From Oscillospiraceae bacterium (GTDB lineage Bacteria > Bacillota > Clostridia > Oscillospirales > Oscillospiraceae), in the NCBI GenBank assembly GCA_017435245.1, contig JAFSFK010000149.1, forward strand, positions 1 to 14,949: DNA of 14,949 nucleotides. The letters run 5' to 3'. Within the stretch, counting starts at the first letter, position 1. Each line of letters begins with the position of its first letter. This document shows positions 6,473 through 12,850 of this stretch, piece after piece. The notes beneath the pieces are model-generated. The model was not told where the DNA came from. It ran no database searches and worked only from the letters and a program-made list of their open reading frames with translations. The position numbers and the translations under genes are program-made.

Positions 6473-6499
6473 GCGGCAGCTGATACGCTCAGCTGCCGC
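6473..6499 (-). terminator. Terminator of the rarA-DUF951 unit, overlapping the stop codon
   Basis: A perfect 11-bp GC-rich stem (6473-6483 with 6489-6499) and a 5-base loop are followed on the minus strand by ATTTTCTTTTAA. The stop codon of the DUF951 gene (6489-6491) lies within the stem, so the last codons are part of the hairpin. It separates this unit from spoIIGA-sigE. Confidence 0.8.
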
Positions 6500-6695
6500 T
6501 TGTTTCTGTCGAGATATTTTCCCGGAGGACTTGGCGGATATTTTTTTCCGCTTTGAACCGGGGTGTCATTACTTCGTGCCCGCATCCCATACACCGCAAA
6601 CGAAAATCCGCACCTGTTCTGAGAACAAGCCAGCGTTTCTCGCCGCAGGGGTGGGCTTTTTTCATCACCAGGATATCATTTAACCGAATATCCAT
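6489..6695 (-). CDS. DUF951 domain-containing small protein
   Basis: This 68-residue cytosolic protein matches the DUF951 family (YyzM-like), whose function is not established. The N-terminus is MDIRLNDILVMKKAHPCG, with the family's HPCG motif (15-18), followed by WLVLRTGADFRLRCMGCGHEVM with C35-x-x-C38 and H40. C17, C35 and C38 could form a small metal site; that is inference. Its ATG is one base past the rarA stop codon, with a GGGGGA site (6702-6707) inside the end of rarA, so it is translated together with rarA. Family lengths of roughly 60-70 residues agree with this start and end. Confidence 0.88.
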   Translation of the reverse strand: MDIRLNDILVMKKAHPCGEKRWLVLRTGADFRLRCMGCGHEVMTPRFKAEKNIRQVLRENISTETSGS

Positions 6696-6696
6696 A

Positions 6697-7959
6697 TTAT
6701 TCCCCCTTTATGGCCTGCCAATATTGCTTGGCGGCCTGCTCTACCTTATTGGGGCCGTACTCATAGTATTTTGTTCCTACCAGTTCATCCGGCAGGTACT
6801 GCTGCTGTACCCAATGACCGGGAAAATCGTGGGGATAGAGATAGCCCTGTTCCCGCTCCATCGTATAGGAATCGGCGTGGACATTCTGCAAATGCCGGGG
6901 GAAATCACCGGTTTTGCCCTTGCGCACATCTGCCAGTGCCAAATCCAGAGCAACATGACCGGAATTGGATTTGGGCGAGGTCGCCATCAGCACCGCTGCA
7001 TCTCCCAGTGGGATCCGTGCCTCAGGCATGCCGGTCATCAGCGCCATATCCACGCAGGCTTTCACAATGGGAATGATCATCGGATACGCAAGGCCCACAT
7101 CCTCCGCTGCGATCACCATCAAACGGCGGCAGGCAGACTGCATCTGTCCCGCTTCCAAAAGCCGGGCAAGGTAATGGCAGGCTGCATCCGGGTCTGAACC
7201 ACGGATGGATTTCTGAAGCGCCGACAGAAGATCGTAATGGTTGTCACCGTCACGATCCGCCCGCATTGCGCTTTTCTGGGTGACGGCCTTGGCATCGGCA
7301 AGGGTCAGGGGCAGGATGCCATTTACCGGCTGACCGGCTGAAAACAGCACCTCAACCGCATTCATCGCCTTGCGAAGGTCTCCGCCGCAGGCACCGGCAA
7401 TATACTCCAGCGCCCCCTCCTCCGGCTGTGCCGTGAGGGCAGTTCTTTCCTCCAGAAATGCAACCGCACGCTTTACCGCCTGCAACGCCGCAGCAGCGGA
7501 GATCTGCTTGAACTCAAAAACCGTTGACCGGCTGAGGATCGCATTGAACACGTAGAAATAGGGGTTTTCTGTGGTGGAGGCGATCAGTGTGATCTTACCG
7601 TTTTCAATGTATTCCAGAAGCGATTGCTGCTGTTTTTTATTAAAGGACTGGATCTCATCCAGGTACAGCAGCACGCCGTTGGGTGCAAGAAAAGTATCCA
7701 GCTGTGCAACGATATTTTTGATATCGGCAGTGGATGCCGTAGTAGCATTGAGCTGATAGAGTGCACGGTTGGTCTGCTTTGCAATGATATTTGCAACAGT
7801 TGTCTTTCCTGTTCCGCTGGGACCGTAGAAGATCATATTGGGGATATTCCCGGAATCGATGAGCCGGCGAAGCACAGCGCCCTCTCCCAATATATGCTCT
7901 TGTCCAAATACTTCGTCCAGAGTCGTGGGCCGAAGCTGGTCTGCCAATGGCTGGTACAT
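6697..7959 (-). CDS. rarA: Replication-associated recombination protein A (RarA/MgsA AAA+ ATPase)
   Basis: RarA is a clamp-loader-like AAA+ ATPase that acts at blocked replication forks and on single-stranded DNA ends with SSB. The 420 residues show Walker A GPSGTGKT (46-53), Walker B LLYLDE (97-102, D101 and E102), a sensor-1 segment STTENP (128-133) and an arginine-finger candidate R144 in ILSRS. The C-terminal half carries the RarA tetramerisation region with MPEARIPLGDAAV and the YPHDFPGHWVQQQYLPD signature near the end. The ATG at 7959 has a GAGGAGG site 6 bases upstream and its own promoter at 7986-8014. Domain order and length fit the family; no clear oddity was seen. Confidence 0.96.
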   Translation of the reverse strand: MYQPLADQLRPTTLDEVFGQEHILGEGAVLRRLIDSGNIPNMIFYGPSGTGKTTVANIIAKQTNRALYQLNATTASTADIKNIVAQLDTFLAPNGVLLYLDEIQSFNKKQQQSLLEYIENGKITLIASTTENPYFYVFNAILSRSTVFEFKQISAAAALQAVKRAVAFLEERTALTAQPEEGALEYIAGACGGDLRKAMNAVEVLFSAGQPVNGILPLTLADAKAVTQKSAMRADRDGDNHYDLLSALQKSIRGSDPDAACHYLARLLEAGQMQSACRRLMVIAAEDVGLAYPMIIPIVKACVDMALMTGMPEARIPLGDAAVLMATSPKSNSGHVALDLALADVRKGKTGDFPRHLQNVHADSYTMEREQGYLYPHDFPGHWVQQQYLPDELVGTKYYEYGPNKVEQAAKQYWQAIKGE

Positions 7960-7985
7960 ACGCCGCCTCCTCTCTTACTTTTTAC

Positions 7986-8014
7986 AGTATATCACACAAT
8001 TACGGAAATTGCAC
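7986..8014 (-). promoter_or_regulatory. Extended -10 promoter of rarA
   Basis: On the minus strand TATACT (7986-7991) is preceded by TGA, giving an extended -10 (TGnTATACT). GTGCAA (8009-8014) at 17 bp is a weak -35. The predicted start is near 7979, about 20 bases upstream of the ATG. Confidence 0.55.
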
Positions 8015-8054
8015 TAGTATTTTTAGATATTTTCGAATTTTTGTTCGCAATGTA

Positions 8055-9548
8055 TTATTCCGGCTCTCCCCAGGCAATGGCACATCTCACAGCCTTATGC
8101 CACCCCTTCAAAAGTCCCTCTTTCTGATCCGGATTCATCTTGGGAGAAAATGCCCGGTCCAGATCCCAATTATTGCGGATATCATCCAGACTCGCCCAGT
8201 ATCCTACCGCAAGACCTGCCAGATATGCCGCCCCCAATGCTGTAGTCTCAATACAGCAGGGTCGATGGACCTGACAATCCAGAATATCGCTCTGGAACTG
8301 CATGAGAAAATCATTGGCGCAGGCACCGCCATCCACCTTAAGAGCGGTAATGGGGATACCGGAATCCTGTTCCATTGCCTTGCAGATATCATAGGTCTGG
8401 TACGCCAGTGATTCTAATGTTGCCCGCACCAAATGGGCACGGCAAAAGCTGCGGGTAATGCCCACAACACATCCACGGGCGTGTTGCTGCCAATGAGGTG
8501 CACCCAAGCCGGTAAAAGCCGGCACGACATAAGCACCTGCCGTATCCTCCACACTGGCTGCGTACTGGGCGCTTTCACCGGCACTGGTCAGCACATCCAG
8601 CTGGTCACGCAGCCACTGGATTGCGGCACCTGCCACAAAGATGCTTCCCTCAAGAGCATACTGCACCTTACCGGGGAGGCTGGCTGCAATGGTTGTGACC
8701 AAACCGTTTTGACTGCTTACGGGCGTATCACCGGTATTCATCAAAAGGAAACAACCGGTACCATATGTATTCTTCATCTGGCCAGGTTCAAAACAGCACT
8801 GACCGAACATGGCACACTGCTGGTCACCTGCCGCACCGGCAATGGGGATATTTCCGCCAAACAGTCCATACTCCGTTTCCCCGTAGATACAGGCAGAGGG
8901 CTTCACCTGGGGAAGCATCCCCTCTGGAATATCAAGAAGCTCCAAAAGCTCCTCATCCCAGCATAGGTTATGGATGTTATAGAGCATCGTGCGGCTGGCA
9001 TTGGTCTGATCCGTAACGTGGACCGATTTCCCTGTCAGATTCCAGATCAGCCAGCTGTCAATGGTGCCAAAAAGCAGCTTTCCCTCCCGGGCACGCTGAC
9101 GTGCACCGGGGACGTTGTCCAGGATCCATTTGATCTTGGAGCCGGAAAAATATGCATCCGGAACCAAGCCTGTTTTGGAGCGGATGGCATCGGAATATCC
9201 CCTTGCAACCAGATCGTCAATAATGTCCGACGTACGGCGGCACTGCCAAACGATAGCGTTGCAAACCGGTTCGCCCGTTTCCTTATCCCACACAACCGTA
9301 GTTTCCCGCTGGTTGGTAATACCGATGGCGGCAATTTGATCTGCCTCCACGCCCAACTTCTCCATGGCGTTTTTCGCAACCTCTACCGTAGTACGCCAGA
9401 TCTCCATAGGGTCATGCTCAACCCAGCCGGGCTTAGGAAAAATCTGGCGAAACTCTCTCTGGGCACTGGCACAAATGCTGCCCTGCCGGTCAAAGAGGAT
9501 GCACCGGGTACTGGTGGTTCCCTGGTCCAGGGACATAATATACTTCAT
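8055..9548 (-). CDS. glpK: Glycerol kinase
   Basis: GlpK phosphorylates glycerol with ATP to sn-glycerol-3-phosphate. The 497 residues match the family's length and motifs: [10 protein letters not shown] (6-15), the substrate-site segment [10 protein letters not shown] (79-88), GDQQ with catalytic D242, TYGTGCF (261-267), and the FGGY signature [13 protein letters not shown] (402-414). In B. subtilis and enterococcal GlpK a histidine in YHFYG is phosphorylated by HPr; here the matching position is G228 in EYGLFG, so that activation route looks absent. The start at 9548 is chosen over an in-frame ATG at 9572 by alignment and a GGGGA site. It lies 27 bp behind the lipase-like gene, in one operon. 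No glpF or glpD is in the window. Confidence 0.97.
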   Translation of the reverse strand: MKYIMSLDQGTTSTRCILFDRQGSICASAQREFRQIFPKPGWVEHDPMEIWRTTVEVAKNAMEKLGVEADQIAAIGITNQRETTVVWDKETGEPVCNAIVWQCRRTSDIIDDLVARGYSDAIRSKTGLVPDAYFSGSKIKWILDNVPGARQRAREGKLLFGTIDSWLIWNLTGKSVHVTDQTNASRTMLYNIHNLCWDEELLELLDIPEGMLPQVKPSACIYGETEYGLFGGNIPIAGAAGDQQCAMFGQCCFEPGQMKNTYGTGCFLLMNTGDTPVSSQNGLVTTIAASLPGKVQYALEGSIFVAGAAIQWLRDQLDVLTSAGESAQYAASVEDTAGAYVVPAFTGLGAPHWQQHARGCVVGITRSFCRAHLVRATLESLAYQTYDICKAMEQDSGIPITALKVDGGACANDFLMQFQSDILDCQVHRPCCIETTALGAAYLAGLAVGYWASLDDIRNNWDLDRAFSPKMNPDQKEGLLKGWHKAVRCAIAWGEPE

Positions 9549-9575
9549 AAAGCTTCCCCTTTCCCAACGCAAAGG

Positions 9576-10499
9576 TTATTGATTCAGGCAGCGCAGCATC
9601 CAGTTATGGATATCTTCATAAATCTCCTGCTTATTCAGCTCGTTGAGGATCTCGTGTCGGCATTGGGGATAAAGCTTACTGCTGACATTTACCATCCCCG
9701 CCTTCCTGAATTCCTTCATAGCACGAACAACGCCCTTTCCATAGGTTCCCACAGGATCTTCTTCTCCCGCAACAAAAAGGATGGGCAGGTGCTTTTTCAT
9801 CTGTTGCAGATTCTTAGGCTGCTCGATATAATGAATCCCCTTCATCATATCCCGCAGCAAGCCGCAGGCAGGCGTAAATCCGCACAGAGGATCCGCAACG
9901 TAGGCATCCACGATACTTTCATCCCGGGTCAGCCAATCGCTGGCAGTGCGGGGGTTCTCGATACGGTCATTATAGCCGCCGAATACCATTTTCTGCAGCT
10001 GCTCATTGGGCATTGTCTCGCCGGACTTTTTACAGATCCCTTCCACCACCTTGATCAGCACCGGAAGTGCCGCTCTGGGCTGCCAGCCGGTACCGCAGAT
10101 CACACAACCGCTGATACCGCTATCGGGAAACTTTGCAAGGATGGTCCTTGCCATAAAAGAACCCATCGAGTGACCAAAGAGAATATACGGCAAGCCGGGA
10201 TACTTCTGCATCGTATCCTTCATCAGACGGCAGGTATCCTCAATGGCAGAAAACCATCCTCCGGTAAAATATCCCCGGACACCGCCTTCGCCAACAGACT
10301 GTCCGTGACCCATATGGTCTTCGCCCACCACTATGAAGCCCTGCTTATTCAGGAAGTTGGCAAAATCATCATACCGCTCCACAAATTCGGCAATACCGTG
10401 AACGATCTGCACGATTGCCTTTGGGTCACGATCCGGCATCCAGCAGCAGGCGTGGATCTTACCTGCGCCGTAGGAATCATAGAAAAAGTCAGTTCTCAT
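9576..10499 (-). CDS. Alpha/beta hydrolase, monoacylglycerol lipase / lysophospholipase type
   Basis: This 307-residue serine hydrolase belongs to the S33/Hydrolase_4 group that includes monoacylglycerol lipases and lysophospholipases. The oxyanion-hole region is IVQIVHGIAEF (29-39), the nucleophile elbow is GHSMG (S111), the acid is D248 in AGEEDPVG, and the base is H282 in CRHEILNE. No signal peptide is seen, so it should act in the cytosol. The ATG at 10499 is preferred over one at 10514 because GGGAGG lies 7 bases upstream. It is the first gene of an operon with glpK, which suggests that it releases glycerol from a glycerolipid. The substrate is inferred from context and could be another ester. 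Confidence 0.9.
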   Translation of the reverse strand: MRTDFFYDSYGAGKIHACCWMPDRDPKAIVQIVHGIAEFVERYDDFANFLNKQGFIVVGEDHMGHGQSVGEGGVRGYFTGGWFSAIEDTCRLMKDTMQKYPGLPYILFGHSMGSFMARTILAKFPDSGISGCVICGTGWQPRAALPVLIKVVEGICKKSGETMPNEQLQKMVFGGYNDRIENPRTASDWLTRDESIVDAYVADPLCGFTPACGLLRDMMKGIHYIEQPKNLQQMKKHLPILFVAGEEDPVGTYGKGVVRAMKEFRKAGMVNVSSKLYPQCRHEILNELNKQEIYEDIHNWMLRCLNQ

Positions 10500-10535
10500 A
10501 GCAGTTCCTCCCATTTATAAATTTGTTCTGTTATT

Positions 10536-10564
10536 ATTTTCGCATAGCCACATTTTAAAGTCAA
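10536..10564 (-). promoter_or_regulatory. Promoter of the lipase-glpK operon
   Basis: On the minus strand TTGACT (10559-10564, 5 of 6 consensus) and GAAAAT (10536-10541, 4 of 6) are 17 bp apart, and the -10 is preceded by TGC (extended -10). The predicted start near 10529 leaves a leader of about 30 bases. No clear cre site or other operator was recognised here. Confidence 0.5.
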
Positions 10565-10576
10565 GAAAAACAACAA

Positions 10577-10606
10577 CTGCCCGGTGCGCAAAAACGCACC
10601 GGGCAG
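10577..10606 (-). terminator. Intrinsic terminator of the metal-GTPase operon
   Basis: A perfect 12-bp GC-rich stem (10577-10588 with 10595-10606) with a 6-base loop lies 5 bases past the stop of the CobW-TIGR03943 gene. On the minus strand it is followed by TTGTTGTTTTTC, a good T-tract. Transcription of the upstream operon should stop before the lipase promoter. Confidence 0.88.
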
Positions 10607-10611
10607 ATTTA

Positions 10612-11556
10612 TCAAAAGGTCGCAACATCCGGATCGGCAGGCTGTGCATCGGGGATAACTTCGAGTGCAGTCAGCACAGGACCAAGCTCACCTTGATACA
10701 GATAGTGCTTTTCAGCAGTGATTTTCGCCTTGACCATCACCCAAGAACGGGGCTTCAGCTCTTTACTGCGGTCATAGCGGCAAGGAATACCGCAGAACTG
10801 AATATCATCCACACAGCAGGTCATCACAAACCGTCCCGGGGCAAACATATTGTTCTTGTCCCGGCGGAGCATAGCAACCTGCGCCTTGAAGTGAACAGTC
10901 TTGCCATCATACTTCTGGGGTTCTTCCGTCACATCCCGGTACCACAAGGCATAATCCTCGTCCTTGACCTCAATGACAGGCGCATTGATATCAAAGGGAA
11001 GCGGATCCTCGATCTCATCAAAGGCAGTAGTCCCGTCGGTATAATCATAGAGGATATCCATTCGGCGATTTGCAGCACGGACCACCTTATGCAGCGGCAT
11101 TGTATCCGCACCGGGCTCCAGACGGTTGAATACCACCATCTGCCCGCCTACCAGCTTGTCCATCACCAAGTTCCGCATATTGGCGTTGTATGTCAGGAAG
11201 GTAGCAGAATCGGCAAACATCACTTCCTGGGCAACCGCCCAGTCCTCCGGAAAGCGGCTGTAAAGGTCGCCTACCAGCTGCATACCGTTGAGCTCCGCAA
11301 CCACCCGCTGTGCCTTGTGTTTTTTCGCAAGGGCTTGCAGCTGCTTGGTTGTAACGGTCTGCTGGTCCAGTATTTCCAGATATACGTTTTTATGGGGATA
11401 GGTGGAGAAATCATACTCCTCCTCTCCCTCTTCAAATACCAAAAGCAGGGTTCGTTCCCCAGCATTAAAGCGGGGGTCTTCCAGTGTCTCCTGGATAAAC
11501 TTGGTCTTACCGGAATCCAGGAATCCGGTAAATACATATACGGGGATCTGGATCAT
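10612..11556 (-). CDS. CobW-like P-loop protein fused to a TIGR03943/YcgQ-like C-terminal domain
   Basis: This 314-residue protein starts with a G3E/CobW-type P-loop GFLDSGKT (11-18) and a truncated GTPase core ending in FNRLEPG (143-149), where NRLE replaces the NKxD guanine motif. The CxCC metal motif of true COG0523 proteins is absent. The C-terminal part (about 195-314), with GKTVHFKAQVAM, RFVMTCCVDDIQ (C247, C248), SWVMVKAKI and PVLTALEVIPDAQPADP, resembles the OB-like domain of TIGR03943/YcgQ proteins, normally partners of YcgR-type (DUF318) permeases. Extra cysteines C255 and C259 could add a metal site. Its ATG is 3 bases past the stop of the COG0523 gene, so the pair is co-translated. 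A role in metal delivery is likely; the metal and GTPase activity are unproven. Confidence 0.82.
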   Translation of the reverse strand: MIQIPVYVFTGFLDSGKTKFIQETLEDPRFNAGERTLLLVFEEGEEEYDFSTYPHKNVYLEILDQQTVTTKQLQALAKKHKAQRVVAELNGMQLVGDLYSRFPEDWAVAQEVMFADSATFLTYNANMRNLVMDKLVGGQMVVFNRLEPGADTMPLHKVVRAANRRMDILYDYTDGTTAFDEIEDPLPFDINAPVIEVKDEDYALWYRDVTEEPQKYDGKTVHFKAQVAMLRRDKNNMFAPGRFVMTCCVDDIQFCGIPCRYDRSKELKPRSWVMVKAKITAEKHYLYQGELGPVLTALEVIPDAQPADPDVATF

Positions 11557-11559
11557 AAC

Positions 11560-12651
11560 TTACACCCCAAAAAGTGCCGCCACGCCCTGCTCATCCAGCT
11601 GGGAGCCGATGACACACAGCTTGCCGGTAACGGCAGCACTACCCTTACGGACATTCAGTTCGCCGGGAACATAGTCAAAGTGGATCCAGCCACCATCGGC
11701 ACAAGCAATGATACCCTTAGCCCGCAGGACGATACCAAAGCGTCCGCTGTCCAGGGAAAGAAGGGCTGCCTGGATCTCCCCTTCGGTAAACTTCTTGGCA
11801 GTTTCCACACCCCAGGAAGTAAAGACCTCATCAGCGTGATGATGGTGGTGATCGTGATCGTGACCGCAGCAGCAATGCTCCTCGTCGTGATGGTGGTGAT
11901 GATGCTCGTGGTCATGGTCGTGGCCGCAGCAGCAGTGCTCCTCGTCGTGATGATGGTGATGATGCTCGTGGTCATGATCGTGGCCACAGCAGCAATGCTC
12001 CTCATCGTGATGGTGGTGATGCTCCTGCTCCAGCTTGGCAAGCTCCTCAGCAAGGGATGCCTTGCCTTCCATCGCCTCCAGGAGCTGCTCGCCGGTCAGC
12101 TCTCCCCAAGGGGTAGTAACGATAGTCGCCTGCGCATTATGCTCCCGGAGCATTGCCACCGCTGCATCCAGTTTCTGCTGGGGCACAGAATCGGTACGGG
12201 ACAGGATAATGGTGGAAGCGGTTTCCACCTGATTATTATAGAACTCACCGAAGTTCTTCATATACACCTTTACCTTACCTGCGTCCACAACAGCAACCGT
12301 GTAACCCAGAGTCACATCATGACCTGTGACCTTTTCCACCGCACCGATCACATCGGAAAGCTTGCCAACACCGGAAGGTTCAATGATGACCCGGTCGGGA
12401 TGATACTCGCTGATCACCTGCTCCAACGCCTTACCGAAGTCGCCCACCAGACTGCAGCAAATACAACCGGAATTCATCTCGGTAATATTGATGCCCGCAT
12501 CCTGCAGAAAACCACCGTCGATGCCGATCTCACCAAATTCATTTTCAATGAGCACCAGTTTCTGCCCTGCATAGGCTTCAGAAATCATCTTTTTGATGAG
12601 GGTGGTCTTACCCGCACCCAGAAATCCGGAATAAATATCGATTTTTGTCAT
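11560..12651 (-). CDS. COG0523 (CobW/YciC) GTPase metallochaperone with His/Cys-rich array
   Basis: COG0523 proteins are G3E GTPases that deliver zinc, cobalt or other metals to client proteins. The 363 residues show the P-loop GFLGAGKT (9-16), the CICC metal motif (C63, C65, C66), the Walker-B/switch II segment IIEPSGVG (89-96) and SRTD (151-154) in place of NKxD. Residues 211-272 are three near-identical 20-residue repeats of type HHHHHHDEEHCCCGHDHDHE. The CobW C-terminal domain follows (about 277-363). The His/Cys array could hold many zinc, nickel, cobalt or copper ions. The ATG at 12651 has a GAAGGTG site within an inverted repeat (12655-12671), and a perfect TATAAT promoter lies upstream. 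It forms an operon with the fused CobW-TIGR03943 gene. The client and the metal are unknown. Confidence 0.93.
   Translation of the reverse strand: MTKIDIYSGFLGAGKTTLIKKMISEAYAGQKLVLIENEFGEIGIDGGFLQDAGINITEMNSGCICCSLVGDFGKALEQVISEYHPDRVIIEPSGVGKLSDVIGAVEKVTGHDVTLGYTVAVVDAGKVKVYMKNFGEFYNNQVETASTIILSRTDSVPQQKLDAAVAMLREHNAQATIVTTPWGELTGEQLLEAMEGKASLAEELAKLEQEHHHHHDEEHCCCGHDHDHEHHHHHHDEEHCCCGHDHDHEHHHHHHDEEHCCCGHDHDHHHHHADEVFTSWGVETAKKFTEGEIQAALLSLDSGRFGIVLRAKGIIACADGGWIHFDYVPGELNVRKGSAAVTGKLCVIGSQLDEQGVAALFGV
11836..12021. repeat. Three-copy 60-bp in-frame tandem repeat encoding the His/Cys array
   Basis: Three copies of a 60-bp unit lie head to tail within the COG0523 gene, differing at only a few mostly synonymous positions; the first and last are slightly trimmed. 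The period is exactly 60 bases, so copy-number changes would keep the frame and add or remove 20 residues. The unit encodes poly-His, DEEH, CCCG and HDHDHE. Confidence 0.95.
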
Positions 12652-12654
12652 TGC

Positions 12655-12671
12655 TATACACCTTCTGTATA
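12655..12671. promoter_or_regulatory. Inverted repeat around the ribosome binding site of the COG0523 gene
   Basis: TATACA (12655-12660) and TGTATA (12666-12671) are perfect inverse complements separated by 5 bases. On the minus strand the spacer is GAAGG, the core of the ribosome binding site. It lies about 7-23 bases into the predicted transcript, so it could be a small repressor operator or a hairpin that presents the binding site in its loop. It does not match the known Firmicutes Zur box. Confidence 0.4.
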
Positions 12672-12684
12672 AAATTTCTTATGT

Positions 12685-12713
12685 ATTATAGCACTCTGCA
12701 GGAAATAAAACAA
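12685..12713 (-). promoter_or_regulatory. Promoter of the two-gene metal GTPase operon
   Basis: On the minus strand a perfect TATAAT (12685-12690), preceded by TGC (extended -10), lies 17 bp from TTGTTT (12708-12713, weak -35). Transcription should start near 12678, about 27 bases before the ATG. Confidence 0.65.
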
Positions 12714-12778
12714 GCAAAAATTAACCCTTCGACATAATTCCCTTGTATCCCATTTTATTGGGGTTTACTTTATATACA

Positions 12779-12842
12779 GGCGGTCATTCTCCCAGAATGC
12801 GACACACCGCCAACGCCGCTGCGCAGAAATAGCGCAGCGGCG
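12779..12842. other. Two adjacent hairpins in the gap behind sipL, possible terminator
   Basis: The 199-bp gap between sipL and the metal operon holds two structures. One is a perfect 11-bp GC stem (12814-12824 with 12832-12842, 7-base loop) just past the sipL stop. The other has outer arms GGCGGT/ACCGCC (12779-12784 and 12806-12811) around an inner CATTCT/AGAATG hairpin (12785-12790 and 12794-12799). On the minus strand neither is followed by a T-tract, while on the plus strand the first is followed by GTTCCTTTTT. They may end sipL transcription, but are not classic terminators in that direction. Confidence 0.5.
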
Positions 12843-12850
12843 GTTCCTTT

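Noticed and set aside
8015..8054. Search for a terminator behind glpK
   Set aside because: The AT-rich segment contains only short self-complementary words and no GC stem; no call made.
8970..10520. Plus-strand open frame of 516 codons over glpK and the lipase-like gene
   Set aside because: Antisense to two genes with complete catalytic motifs; the translated product shows no recognisable domain.
11836..12021. Tandem repeat considered as CRISPR or satellite
   Set aside because: Units are contiguous without spacers and are in frame with a His/Cys domain.
10693..12672. Plus-strand open frame of 659 codons across both metal-GTPase genes
   Set aside because: It is antisense to two well-supported genes with family motifs, has no ribosome binding site, and its openness follows from the codon bias and the repeat on the other strand.
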